Part shown: in pieces, positions 1-9,957 of the stretch
Layout: the number at the start of each line of letters is the position of its first letter
Position numbering within the stretch: the first letter of the stretch is position 1
Assembly: GCF_024139115.2 (NCBI RefSeq)
Contig: NC_085141.1
Coordinates: 64,679,675 to 64,743,674, forward strand
Source: Armigeres subalbatus
Taxonomy: Eukaryota; Arthropoda; Insecta; Diptera; Culicidae
Direction: 5' to 3'
DNA length: 64,000 nt
Notes under the pieces: generated by a model
Seen by the model: the letters and a program-made list of their open reading frames with translations, nothing else
Databases searched by the model: none
What the model was told of the DNA's origin: nothing
Program-made: the position numbers and the translations under genes

Positions 1-600
1 ATTTTTCCAAATATTCATTTTGTGTAGTGTGAGTGTTGTTGTGTGTGTGTGACATGGCCATGATTAACGACATACCTGATCAGGGTTTATGCTCTATGCT
101 GGCAGCTGGGTACACCGGCAGGGCTGTGTCGTCATCGAGAGATGATGAGGACGGCGCCAGCTACAGGGGATGTCCAATCAGTTGTGCGACGGAACACCCG
201 AGCTCTTCGGCAGATGCATCGCCGGAATAGGCACACGTGCGTTGATGGCCGATTTAGAGTTGCGAGAAGGGGCAGTGGCTGATGGTCCGATACTCTGCCG
301 TCTCCTCTCCTCGGGAAGCGTCACGGGTCTCCAACTGGCCTTCGCCTGCGGGACTACACAGCCACCGGGACTAGGGGATACTTTCCTTCGGAGATTCTCG
401 GTAGGTCGGAAGGCCTCACTTCTCGTTTGGCTACCGTAATGGCGGGCCCGCACGGCCGGGTTCACACCGCGTGGACGAGACGTGTCCAGCGGGAACGGGA
501 AAAAGAAAAACCCGTACAAAAAGCGTCGTTCGGACGCTGCTGTCCGACATGAATCTTGGTTAGGTGTGTAATCATTAAATAAATGAATTCAATGGATAAT
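1..600 (+). other. GC-richer block ending in a poly(A) signal, possibly the 3' end of a retroelement
   Basis: The block from about 55 to 560 is clearly richer in G and C than the DNA after it and ends with an AATAAA at 578-583 followed by an abrupt change to AT-rich sequence. That is the usual look of the 3' untranslated end of a non-LTR retrotransposon or of a transcript, read on the plus strand. Short open frames (33-230, 170-439, and 178-519 on the minus strand) overlap one another, and none shows a domain I recognise. A host 3' UTR is an alternative. The start is outside the window or unclear. Confidence 0.3.
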
Positions 601-2250
601 TACCTTTAAGTACTTTTAGAAAATGCACGAGAGTAGAGCGTTCGCTCCGTGCGATACAGATGGTACTCGAACTATTCATATCAATAAATTAATAAAAAAT
701 TGAAAAATTAATACAATTAAACTTTTAACACGACATCAGAACTAACGCTTTCTTCTAATTCACTTTTGGAAAATTCACTTAGAAAACATTAAATTCGCAC
801 TGAAACTGGCTTCTACTCTTCAGCCAAGTTGAAATACAAATGGCAGAGCAGTTTCAGAAGCACATATAAGTGCCCCAAATTTGCATTGTCATAGCTTTAG
901 AATAATTGAAATTCACTAATACTTTCATAATATTTTTTTGACGAGTTTTATAGGATAAGTTAAAGTAAGCTAAATTATTTCTCTCAAGACTCATTGATAT
1001 TTAATCTAATCAAATTCAAAGCTTTTATCCTTAAAAGCATATTTGAATTGGCAGCTTTTATAACATAACTTTATGGCAAGTGGCAGTTTTGTAAATAGTT
1101 CGCGAAATATTTAATATTCATTTAATTCATGAAACTTATCATAATTTATTTATATCGTAGAAAGTAAACAGTTAATAAAAGGAAATTTATTTACTGAAAT
1201 ACTAGATAACGTTACAAGACATTGCACCAAAAGAGCTTCAAATAATTTTCGTATACTTCTAGAATTTTTAAAAAGAGTTTTAAAAAAATACCGTTTGCCT
1301 CCCGGTGCAATTTTTTTCAAATGTCATCCTTCAGCTTCTTCTTCTTGCAACTTTTAATCGATGGATGATGGAAACTTGTAGTTTATGTAGTGTGAGTCGC
1401 TTAGTGAGATTGAGCATTTTTGCCGGGCAGCCTGCGTTCGCGGCGTTGAGGCGCGATTTAAATCTTTACACACGATTTCAACGAAATTTTGTTTGAGCAT
1501 CCACGTCTGTTCTCTGTAAAATAAGTTTATCGGAATCCGAATGAAAACACACATTAAGGTCCGTCTCATTTACCGTAAGGTTCAAACAGACAGAAATTCA
1601 TTTTTATGTATATAGATTTAAACAAAATTGAAACATTATTTTGCTTCAGACTCTAACGAGAATGTCGTGAACCTGGGTAGTGTTCTAAAATTTTAATGAA
1701 AAATGAATCACTGCTGATCAATCAGTTAATTGGTTTGCAGTCTTATTTATTCTACTTGCAAAAATTTAGTTTTCAAACAGAAATATGCCGTAGGAATTAA
1801 AGGCCAATTCTTTATCTCAATGCCAAATATTTGTCGAATTATTTCAGACATCTATCAAACTGTTTAGATATCGACATGGGTATCAGGCAGACTTGACAAA
1901 TTTGTTATTATTATCAATTTAGTATTTGTTATTGTGACAAAGACAGTGCTGATAACTTTTGCCCTATAGCAAACGTGTGTATCTGAAATGAACGAATCAG
2001 CTATAGAGATAATTGCAATAAAATTTTGAAACATATTTTAGATGATGCGCTTTTTCTTTTAACAACAGCTTAAAATCGAACCTTAAAAAAAATCAATTTA
2101 TTTTTTTTATTCGAATTAAATCTGCCCACGAGCGATATTGTTGCATGCGTCACTGTGTCCCGTGTTTAAAGCCACCGCTTGACAGCTAGCACCAAGTTTA
2201 GCACCAAGTTTTCGGCTTCAATCACATTGTATGCAGATGACAGCCGTTTC
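601..2250. other. AT-rich intergenic or intronic DNA, nothing assigned
   Basis: About 1.65 kb of AT-rich sequence with only short chance open frames such as 1305-1496 and 1354-1569. I see no inverted-repeat element, RNA gene or domain-like peptide here. Confidence 0.5.
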
Positions 2251-2254
2251 AGGG

Positions 2255-2503
2255 GGCTGAATTCCAGCCCCGCACTCTAGATCAATTTCCGTGAGTTTGT
2301 TTTGTTTTCTTCAACAGCTGTCCCAAAATTGTATTGTAATGATTTTTCTTTACATTTCCCCGTTAAATTCACCAACTTTTTGTATATACAAATATTGCGG
2401 ATCCCAAAACGAATCGGAAAAAATCTTGCAAATCGGTCATCTCGTTCGCGAGGTAAATTGTCAGGAAGGAAATCTTAACTCATTTTTATTATATAGATTA
2501 TCA
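2255..2503 (+). repeat. Dispersed ~283 bp repeat, copy 1 (divergent)
   Basis: This copy carries the markers of a family seen five times in the window: CCGCACTCTAGATC near the start, a central AATCTTGCAAATCGGTCATC block, and the end CTCATTTTTATTATATAGA. The sequence is too short and too broken to code. The recurring tail, ending in TATATAGA, resembles the 3' ends of non-autonomous retroposons common in arthropods, but the superfamily is not settled. Confidence 0.6.
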
Positions 2504-3439
2504 CCCCCTTGACCTTTCGGAGACCAGTAGGACACAATGTTGATTAAATATTACATTATTCATCAATTCATGTTACTGTTTATTAATTTTATTTTTATAA
2601 ACATTATGAACGGTGGAAGTATCGTCTTTTGAAAACAGTTTAGCTGCAATTCTATTATCTACAATTGGAACAATTGAGTGGTATTTTTGAGTACAAGTAA
2701 TCATGTTTGCGTTGCTCAGGATCAGCACTTCTGCTTTTCAAATGTCAAATATGCAGCACTGCACTCTAGGTCAAGGTCTAGGTCAATCTTTTGATTGTGA
2801 GCTACCGCTAGGCATCGAAATCCGTACACTTAAGCACCTCAGTATGTATGTTTATCGTTGCAACGCATGCAGTTTATCGTTGATGCAGGAGCACGAAGGC
2901 CTCTACCTTTAAAGTGTTGCGCATTTACACTTTCAAACTACGAAAAATATGATAAAATATTGAATCAAATCAACGAAATCCCGTCCACCGTGGTCGGATT
3001 TCGAATCAAAGGATCAAAATCCGTTCCGTACTAAAGTACCATTGTGAATAGTTAAATGTGTACCTTGAGAAGCGATATCGTATGCATTTGATTTGTATTC
3101 CGCTTAGCTTACTTTATTAATCGCAATTTGCTATTGAAACACACTTACTTTTGATGCAATCATGTTCTATACGCGTTAAAATGGCTTCAGAAACTCCGCC
3201 TTTGGTGGGTGACGATTTGTTTTCCATATGTTGTTTAAATTTCAAAGTCTTCTTTCCATCTAAGCTCAATGTCAAGTATATGAATAGGATACGATAAATC
3301 ATTTGTAAATTTATTTATAATTACTTTAAAATCCCGTTTAATATATTGATATCTCTTGAGGTGGATAGATTTCGGTGCTGTACGGATTTCGGTCCCTCGC
3401 GGTATTCACAAACTTTTTTGCGTTTTAATGATCACCGGG
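2504..3439. other. AT-rich spacer, no gene seen
   Basis: Only short chance frames, such as 2703-2912 on the plus strand and 3117-3302 on the minus strand. No domain, RNA gene or paired repeat was found. Confidence 0.45.
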
Positions 3440-3576
3440 AAAGTTAATGACATTTTTATATGTGAACACAGCCCAGAACAAATCAAACCGTGCATAAATC
3501 ATGCAAATCAGTCAACCCGTTCGTGAGTTATGTTGCCTCAAAGGAAATGCAAACTCATTTTTATAATATAGAGAAG
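3440..3576 (+). repeat. Dispersed ~283 bp repeat, copy 2 (3' part)
   Basis: The 3' half of the same family: the block CATGCAAATCAGTCAACCCG is followed by GTGAGTTATGTTGCCTCAAA and the tail ending TTTTTATAATATAGAG. It joins directly to copy 3. Confidence 0.65.
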
Positions 3577-3859
3577 ACTAGTCAAACCTTCCCGATCTTG
3601 CTCGGGTTGTTGTTTCGACCTATCTGTCAATCGTTTAGTTGATTGCAGCGTGACACTCTAGATCGAGTTCATTTCGAGCTTGATGGTTTTCATTAGAACT
3701 CATGAAAATGTAGCATTTTCACATTTGTGTTACTTTCCTGGCGAAATATTCTCTCTTTTCATTAGTATCGATTGGTGAGGAAATCCTGCAAATCGGCTCA
3801 TCTGTTCGTGAGTTTAATATTGCCTCAAAGAAAATGTAAACTCATTTTTATATATAGAG
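3577..3859 (+). repeat. Dispersed ~283 bp repeat, copy 3 (full length)
   Basis: The best-defined copy. It starts ACTAGTCAAACC, passes through a TTGCTCGGGTTG motif, then GACACTCTAGATCGAG, then GATTGGTGAGGAAATCCTGC, and ends TTTTTATATATAGAG. The next copy starts at the following base, again with ACTAG, so the two are exactly head to tail. That arrangement points to tandem growth or to repeated insertion at the element's own tail. Confidence 0.7.
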
Positions 3860-4081
3860 ACTAGCCGATCAGACCCTGCCGTACCCAGGTTGGGCAATTG
3901 TTTTTCGTGGGTAAATGTCAAATGCAAGATTGATAGCAGCGCCGCACTCTAGATCGATTTTAACTCGATTGTTTTAGATTTCTTGACTTCCCACCAACTT
4001 TATACATTTTCATCGTTTTCAAGCTATCCCATTAAAAATTGTTATCTTTCTTTATACATAAACATTAGTGAGAAAATCTTG
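3860..4081 (+). repeat. Dispersed ~283 bp repeat, copy 4 (3' truncated)
   Basis: It begins ACTAGCCGATC with a CCGTACCCAGGTTGGGC motif and contains GCCGCACTCTAGATCGATTT. Similarity fades after AGTGAGAAAATCTTG near 4081, so the usual TATATAGAG tail is missing. Confidence 0.6.
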
Positions 4082-4368
4082 GTCTCCTATAAAAAGTTCG
4101 TTTTTGGAGCGAACGAGAAAGGCAAAACTAATACGATCATCAAACAAAAGTGGACCAATATGGACAAATGAGATCCACGATGGATTTGATTTTTCATTTT
4201 TCAAATGCTTTTAACATGCTTCAAAATTAAGCTATCAATCATCTTATGTAACCAAAAGAAGCGTACCCAAAGACCGTAAAGCCATGCTAAGATAGTTTTT
4301 GAATATTATAAGCTAAAAACTGTTCTTTTCGGGACCACCCTATCTAAATTTTGTCATAAAACATTACC

Positions 4369-4588
4369 TAGGGGAACGGTTCGCCACTTCATCTCATAGC
4401 TCCTATTTCCATCCCATAAAAAACAAAGCAATGGAAAGGAATTTGGTTTGTTTATTATTTTTGTGATTTTTTTTAGCAGTGGGCACGCATGTTGACAAAA
4501 AGAAGCAACGAATTTGGTGCCGTATTACTTTGTTTAGCGATGAGATGGATATATGTACAGTGAGATGGAGATCGGAACATTTCCCCTA
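4369..4588. mobile_element. MITE, family TAGGGGAAC (copy A, intact)
   Basis: A 220 bp element bounded by TAGGGGAACGGTTC on the left and GGAACATTTCCCCTA on the right, which are imperfect inverted repeats flanked by TA. Two more copies, each split by an insertion, lie at 46052 and 57790. All share an interior with ACGCATGTTGACAAAAAGAA and GATGGATATATG. It has no coding capacity. The TA target fits the Tc1/mariner group, but no autonomous relative is visible in the window. A MULE transposon has inserted at its right edge. Confidence 0.8.
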
Positions 4589-4801
4589 TATGGATTGTAT
4601 ACCAATCGCCCGAAAACCATTCACCCGAAACCCACAACCACGAACCAAATGCGCTGGAAAACCATTCTGTTCGATACGGAACCAAACTCTCTCAACGAGT
4701 GGCGAAGTGCAGAGCCAAAACCTGATAAAGTTATCAGAGCTGTATAGAAATCAACACAACCTGAGGTGACTATCAAAATTTCCGATCAATTCAAAATGCC
4801 A

Positions 4802-4883
4802 AAAGCTTTCAATCAATATTTTCCTTCTTAATTTATAATATCAACATTATAAATTAAGAAGGAAAATATTGATTGAAAGCTTT
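4802..4883. repeat. Perfect inverted repeat, 38-bp arms and 6-nt loop
   Basis: Arm 4802-4839, loop ATCAAC at 4840-4845, arm 4846-4883. The arms are perfectly complementary over 38 bases and begin AAAGCTTTCAATCAATATTT. Perfect pairing inside an otherwise decayed MULE means it formed recently, by snap-back duplication or by insertion of a foldback element, or that it is an assembly artefact. Confidence 0.9.
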
Positions 4884-4914
4884 AAGCATATTTGAATTGA
4901 TTATTCTTTTTAAA

Positions 4915-5076
4915 GGTCCAATCGTTGATAAGCAAATCTGCACAACGTCGGCGACGTCGTGATAAGCCACTGGAATGTGTTGATTTCGATCATATCGACG
5001 AACGCTTTAAAGTAAATCTGGATGGGGAGTTCTTCTTGTAGTCTGTAGTTGATTGCGATGATGGTAAAATCATCTT
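4915..5076 (+). pseudogene. MULE transposase remnant, N-terminal part
   Basis: One frame reads a basic stretch RRRRDKPLECVDFDHIDERF followed by KVNLDGEFFL, then a stop and DDGKII. In insect FLYWCH-linked MULE transposases a basic arginine-rich block and a D-G-E-F-L block precede the catalytic core, and the order here matches. The nested MITE begins where the reading would continue into FGT at 5258. No FLYWCH zinc finger can be made out upstream. The family call rests on order and motif likeness, not an alignment. Confidence 0.6.
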
Positions 5077-5243
5077 GGGGAAGATCCATTAATTAAGTAA
5101 CGCAAAAATTGGCCATTTTCAACCCTCCTCCCCCAATGTCACAATTTTTGTAAGAATCATTTGAATTTTTTAAAAATATTGGCACACTTCGGGCAACACC
5201 TCCCCCTCTCTAATCTATGTGTTGCGTAATTTATGGAAGCCCC
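5077..5243. mobile_element. MITE with ends like GGGGAAGATCCATTAATTA
   Basis: The left end reads GGGGAAGATCCATTAATTA followed by AGTAACGCA. The right end, on the other strand, reads GGGGCTTCCATAAATTACGC. The interior has C-rich runs (CCCTCCTCCCCCAATG, CCTCCCCCTCTC). It interrupts the MULE transposase reading. A related, longer copy is at 8158-8484. ATTACGTAACGC-type ends are very common in mosquito genomes. Confidence 0.65.
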
Positions 5244-5257
5244 TAGTTTGTTTCGGC

Positions 5258-5570
5258 ACAACACATCAAAGTGCTATCGAAATCGGCAATTTAGATTATG
5301 GACGGAATTTTTAACACGGATTCACAACACTTTTCTCATATTTTCACGATAGTACATGGAAGTGTAGGTGAAGAAAACCATAGCCTTTTTCTTCCTTTGG
5401 TTTACACCTAGTTCTTTTTTTATACGGGTGGGTTTCAATCGATTAAGACCTTTAGCGTTGATGAAACTATGAGTTAACCCCATGAAAAAGTTCACAAAGC
5501 TGTGAAAGATCAGGGTAACCGAGAAATTCAAGAATACTAAGCGTGTAAAAAAATATTGAGGGTGTATATG
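5258..5570 (+). pseudogene. MULE transposase remnant, catalytic core with first Asp
   Basis: Starting FGTTHQSAIEIG, another frame gives MDGIFNT at 5298-5318, which matches the D-G-T-F motif that holds the first acidic residue of the MULE DDE triad. After a further frame change the reading IFTIVHGSVGEENHSLFLPL matches the Q-L-Y-T-I-H-G block that follows it in the family. Stops and frameshifts follow, so it is inactive. The later Asp and Glu of the triad cannot be placed. Confidence 0.7.
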
Positions 5571-5601
5571 ATGTTACCGAGGAAAAATGGGAACCTATGA
5601 C

Positions 5602-5890
5602 CAGTGTTGTCCTACACTCAGGGCAAAAAATTCTGCTCTTTGATTTTACTCCATCTAAACGATGTTATAGTCTCAACTAAGTAAGTTCAACTAATAGAAG
5701 GATATTTGAATTTTCTGAATGTCATGGCAAACTGTCAAAAAACTGCACTCCAGAGCCACAGGAGCGCGCGCACTGAAAATACACTGGAGTGTATGACTTA
5801 GTTGAACTTACTTAGTTGAGATTATAAAATAGTTTAGATGGAGTAAAATCAAAGAGCAGAATTTTTTGCCTTGAGTGTAGGACAACACTG
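5602..5890. mobile_element. hAT-type MITE with 8-bp target duplication
   Basis: Ends are CAGTGTTGTCCTACACTC and its complement, and inverted similarity runs for roughly 95 bases into the element. It is flanked by a perfect 8-bp duplication CCTATGAC (5594-5601 and 5891-5898). CAGTG-type ends with an 8-bp duplication are the hallmark of hAT elements. The 289 bp have no coding capacity. It inserted into the MULE after that element was in place. Confidence 0.9.
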
Positions 5891-5996
5891 CCTATGACTC
5901 AGCTTAAAGTGCGCTGTAAGAAATTGCAGAGAAATACCAATGCGAACATGAGCCGGAGTATATTCTATTGGATTTAGAAATACCTAGTAGAAATAT

Positions 5997-6515
5997 ATGC
6001 TGTTAAAAGTTTTTTTTCGGAACCAATCTCCACGGTTGCTTTTTTCACCTAAACCGAAGTTTCTTCAGAAACCTAACGCATCGATTTATTCCAAAGATTA
6101 CACTACCCAACTTGCGTATAAGAAAGTTGTTGCTTTGGCATTCTTGCCGAGCCAAGACATTCCAAATGCATTGCAAGAATTACGAAAAACGATCCCAGAG
6201 CCTCTCTGTGATTTTTTTAAACTCTTTGAGTGAACTTTGCATTATTGGTTGCCAAATGAAAAGCAAAAAAAAACAGTCGAAGTCCTCTACTTCAAGGTTC
6301 AAGAAAGTTTGGCGCAAAACATTCCACGGGCCTCCAATCATGTTGAGGGATGGCATAACAAATGGAGTTTGCCGCTAGAACAGGGTAATCCTCCCTTCTA
6401 CAGTGTTGTAAAGCAATTACAGCTAGAAGAACGAATAGCTAGCACTGATATTTTGCGATTGCTTCAGTCTCAGCCGATAGCTGAGCAGCTTAAAAAACCA
6501 TTGAGAAGAACATAA
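5997..6515 (+). pseudogene. MULE transposase remnant, C-terminal part
   Basis: Two overlapping frames, with a frameshift near 6230. The first (5997-6233) includes KKVVALAFLPSQDIPNALQE, matching the L-A-F-V-P block of MULE transposases. The second (6237-6515) includes ASNHVEGWHNKWSLPL, the strongly conserved V-E-G-W-H block near the C-terminus, then FYSVVKQLQLEE. This is the clearest domain evidence for the element's class. Confidence 0.8.
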
Positions 6516-6755
6516 AGTTAGAAGGGCTCGTTGCGTCATAAAAGCCAGCTGCCAGGTGAGTGGTCGAGCTTTTTGAGCTTATGTTAATTAGTTCCTAAGT
6601 TTCATATAAACTATAACTTACGTTTTAATGATTCTATGATAATACACACTGAAAAAATATCAGGCTGATTTTTTTTTTTTTCATTTCAAGGGCTTTCGGG
6701 CGTTTGGCATTCGGGCGAATGGTTTTCGGGCGATTGGTATAGAACCACCTATATG

Positions 6756-7480
6756 AGATAAATTAAATGTTTTTTCAAGCAAAAACGTTTAGAATTAAAT
6801 TCTCTACTCGAAACAAATACATTTCACAAAATGTGTCTCAAAAGGGTCCCCCTAATGGCAACTTACACCAAAAATAGATCTTTTCTTGTAGATATTTTTT
6901 TCTGAAGACGTCAAAACTATGGCCCTGCTGGTTTTCAAGTTATCGAACTATGTCCTGAAATTCGATGAATCCTTACCATTGTGGCACGAGTTTGTATCGC
7001 TTGCACAATAGGACAGCCCCATATAAAGTAGTGGCCAAAACTACCAAAAGGCCAATTTTCTATTTGAGCGAGTAAAATGTGTTGAATAAAATAACCTATA
7101 TTTTTATAATCATCTATTTTTTTAAATTTTGTAGGGAGGGATGGGGGGTTTTCAATCTAGCCCCTCCTATAAATGATATTTTATCGTTTTTTGGGGAAAC
7201 GGGCACCTTTGCCATATTTTTGTCTCAAAGGTAACATATTTCTATATCGTTACAAAGCTCTCAAATAGATCTATGCAATAGGCTTGATAATGTAATAACA
7301 GCTCCGTCCAGAATTTAGATTTTAGTAGATTTGTAAAAGCATATTTTACATAATATTTAACGAACAAAACAATTTCATACCCCGCAATACCTCGCAGTAA
7401 AACATCATGCACTAAACTATTTAACTCTTAAGCTTTGAGGAACGTGAATAAAATTGTGCCCAAATACATCATTTTGTAAC
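6756..7480. other. AT-rich spacer
   Basis: No gene or paired repeat recognised. It contains a T/A-rich stretch and short G-runs (GGGAGGGATGGGGGG near 7134) without coding potential. Confidence 0.45.
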
Positions 7481-7760
7481 ATAGAGTAGAGTGAGCAAGA
7501 GTGCGCGTGGGGTAAGAGTACGTTTTCGATTTTTTGAAGTAATAAAAAAAGATAAACTAGCAGCACTGCATCAGTTTGACAGGTATTCTGGCCAACTATT
7601 ATCATGTGTAATTGTGAACGATTTGAATAAACAACAAGGGAGATATGGAGTTAGATAACTTTTTGGCCATTTTGCTAAAAATTATTGGATTTCCGCAACT
7701 AGTATTTCATTACCATATATACGTTCAATCAGGTGAACATTATACTATTTCGATAACCTA

Positions 7761-8021
7761 TTGTATAGAGTATTTTATGGTACAGATCACCAATCCGGTT
7801 GGTTTTCCAAGAAGTCAAAACCATTACTTGAATATTTTTTGGGACTGTGGGGTAAAAGTACGCAGGAACCGGTGGGGCAAGAGTACGCATATGAATCTTC
7901 AAGTTCTGACGTCAAACCCGTATTTCCGGCCGAAATAAGACTTCTTCCAAAGCGTAAAGATCCACAACTAAGAAAAAAGGGACAGAATTCGAAATTATCA
8001 CAAGTTTTTAGGATAAGTTGA
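7761..8021 (+). pseudogene. pogo-like transposase, C-terminal remnant
   Basis: The reading contains FYGTDHQSGW near the start and, from about residue 53, PAEIRLLPKRKDPQLRKKG. This matches the P-E-x-I-x-P-x-P-K-x-x-x-R-K-x-x-x-x-K-G pattern that closes pogo/DDE_1 transposases, in which it is usually followed by S-x-I-L-T. None of the DDD catalytic core is present. An overlapping frame (7645-7938) is less convincing. Confidence 0.55.
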
Positions 8022-8157
8022 AGTAATTCGGTGTTAGAAAGGACTTAGCGAACAAAGCACTGAAGCGAAATAATTAAATTGTATTAGGACTTGTTGTACA
8101 CCTAAACATAGTAAATCACAATTTCATCTAAATGGTAATTTCATTTAATCAAAAGAA

Positions 8158-8484
8158 ACATTCATAAATTACGCAACGTTTAGCTGGGAGGGGTTGCGAG
8201 ATGTATGACGATCCATATATTTTTAAAGGATTCATACAAGATAGGGGGATGTGTGTAAGATGTGTAAGATAGGGGGGAGGGGTGATGAAATAGCCAAATT
8301 TTACGTTACGTGATTGGTGGACTTTCTTTAAGGAAAATTCCTTTGTATACGCTTCGCGAAACCTGATATATATTTTTACCTCTAAAGTTTTTTGTATATA
8401 AAAAAAAATATTTTTCGTATGAAAGTGTACATTTTTAAGAACCCCTCCCCCTTTAAGAGTTACGTAATCTTTAAACATTCCCTA
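8158..8484. mobile_element. MITE related to the 5077-5243 element
   Basis: It begins ACATTCATAAATTACGCAAC and ends GAGTTACGTAATCTTTAAAC followed by ATTCCC, which are imperfect inverted repeats. G-rich and C-rich runs inside (AGATAGGGGGGAGGGG, CCCCTCCCCC) match the layout of the element at 5077. It has no credible coding capacity; a 109-codon minus frame (8149-8478) overlaps it by chance. Confidence 0.55.
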
Positions 8485-8829
8485 ATATATACTCATTGAA
8501 CATCAATTAAATGTTATTAACTCTTATTTGTGTTAATATATACTTAAAGCACATGATTGGATAAATGCGTACTCTTACCCCACCCGATGCGCACTTTTAC
8601 CCCACCGGTGGGGTAAGAGTGCGTTTTTCACTTGTCTTGCAATAAGGGTTCTACTAAAACGGATCTCAATAATTTCAATATTTTTTCCACTGGGTAATAT
8701 AAAGGAAGAGTATATGAATCATCGACACTGATTTGATATGCAGAAGCTTGCTTCATAAGGGTCACATGATCGATTGAAAACTAAGTGCGTACTCTTGCCC
8801 CACTCTTCTACATGGATTTAAAAAAAGGT

Positions 8830-9490
8830 CTGCCTTTCTTTTGTACTAAGTATACGTAGAAGCTATATGATCGGTCCAAAAGCATTTGAAAGAAAGCCCT
8901 AACACTCATAGTGTTGTATATCGATCGACTCAGTTTGACGAATTAAGGTGATGTCTGTGTGTACGTGTGTGTGAATGTCTGTATGTGTGTGAGCAAAAAT
9001 GATTTTAACTCTTTTTTAGGCACTTACTCTAAACCGATTTACTCGCAGCAAGTTTCATTCGTCATAGTACGTTGTTCCATTGTTCCCTATTAAAAAATAG
9101 GCTGGATCAGACTACGGGCTTAAAAGTTATGGCCAAAATTTATCTGCTTATAATGTTCGGAAAAGAGAACATTACCGCTAGGGGGATTAATCAGGAGTCT
9201 TGGTAAAGTTCTTCTTTTTCAATTTTCATCTGAGTTACTCAATAATGCCGCTTCGATTGAATTTGGTGACGAACACAATTTATACAAAAAGGAGGGTGAA
9301 ATCTTAACGTTGCGCCTAATTCATGAAAAAATCATTTATCATATAAAAAGCGTTACGCAGTGAGAAGGGACGGGGTTTGAAATTTACAACTTTGACATTA
9401 CTTCATCATAGAAGCGAATTATAGATTTAACCATAACGTGTTGGATGAGTAGTGTGTGCTAATAGAGCTTTTTTGATCATTTTAGGAAAT
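8830..9490. repeat. Likely retroelement-derived block with a (TG)n tract
   Basis: A TGTGTGTACGTGTGTGTGAA tract at about 8956-8990 is followed by GAGCAAAAATGATTTTAACT and later AAAAGTTATGGCC. This order recurs widely in mosquito genomes as part of dispersed elements (general recollection, not searched). No coding domain is visible. Confidence 0.35.
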
Positions 9491-9492
9491 CT

Positions 9493-9725
9493 GTGTTTCG
9501 TCCATTTTTCTGTGACACGAATATACAGTTAAACCCTTTACATGACCATAGTATTTTATCCAGCATCAAACAGGTTTATTGCGAGCCAAAAAGTGACCAA
9601 ATTCCGTTGGCTTTGTGGAATATGACAAAAATCGATACTATGCCGATAATTGGTCCCATATCCCAGAAGGCTCAGAAAAAATCAGAAGGGTTATATACAA
9701 GATACGACCGCCCGACGTAAACTAC
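9493..9725. repeat. Dispersed repeat ending GACGTAAACTACGT
   Basis: The end of this block (CAGAAGGCTCAGAAAAAATC through CGACCGCCCGACGTAAACTA) reappears in the opposite orientation at about 43205-43265 (CACGTAGTTTACGTCGAACG, then GTCGTGTCTTGTACAAAGCC), and its first bases again at 12148. It is therefore a multi-copy element. A 75-codon open frame lies inside it but I do not recognise it. Confidence 0.5.
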
Positions 9726-9957
9726 GTAAAACAGATCATAAGATAATTATTTTGGTTAGAGCCTAGAGTGATTGAAATTTTGATTTTTGCGCTCCCTTAT
9801 GCTTGAACGATAACATTTGCTGTTTTGGTTAACCTCCTAAATTTTCAACTGAATTGGTTATAATATAACTGAGTACGAGCAGTTTGAAGTTTGTATGGAA
9901 ATTACTATAGAAAACGCCCCGTATGTGAGAGATCGTTACGTGAGGCGGATCACTAAC

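Larger units (their letters stand above)
4593..6746 (+). mobile_element. Decayed Mutator-like (MULE) DNA transposon
   Basis: Terminal inverted repeats begin GATTGTATACC on the left and, read on the other strand, GGTTCTATACC on the right. Both continue with AATCGCCCGAAAACCATTC. The flanks are a 9-bp target duplication, CCCTATATG at 4584-4592 and ACCTATATG at 6747-6755, with one mismatch; nine bases is the size typical of MULEs. Inside are three pieces of a MULE transposase in order on the plus strand, broken by stops, frameshifts and two nested MITEs (5077-5243 and 5602-5890). A perfect 38-bp-arm hairpin sits at 4802-4883. The element is dead. Confidence 0.85.
7487..8810 (+). mobile_element. 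pogo-like (Tc1/mariner superfamily) transposon remnant
   Basis: The left end reads TAGAGTGAGCAAGAGTGCGC. The right end, on the other strand, reads TAGAAGAGTGGGGCAAGAG followed by TACGC. The motif GTGGGGYAAGAGTRCGC recurs inside at 7509, 7856, 7880 and, as palindromes, around 8565-8625. The interior codes for a pogo-like transposase C-terminus at 7761-8021, and a second element lies at 8158-8484. Ends are approximate because the terminal motif is repeated many times. Confidence 0.65.

Noticed and set aside
1305..1569. Overlapping frames on both strands near 1400
   Set aside because: Short, mutually overlapping and without motifs; typical chance frames.
8149..8478. A 109-codon minus-strand frame
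   Set aside because: It coincides with a MITE of the ATTACGCAAC type, so the open frame is accidental.
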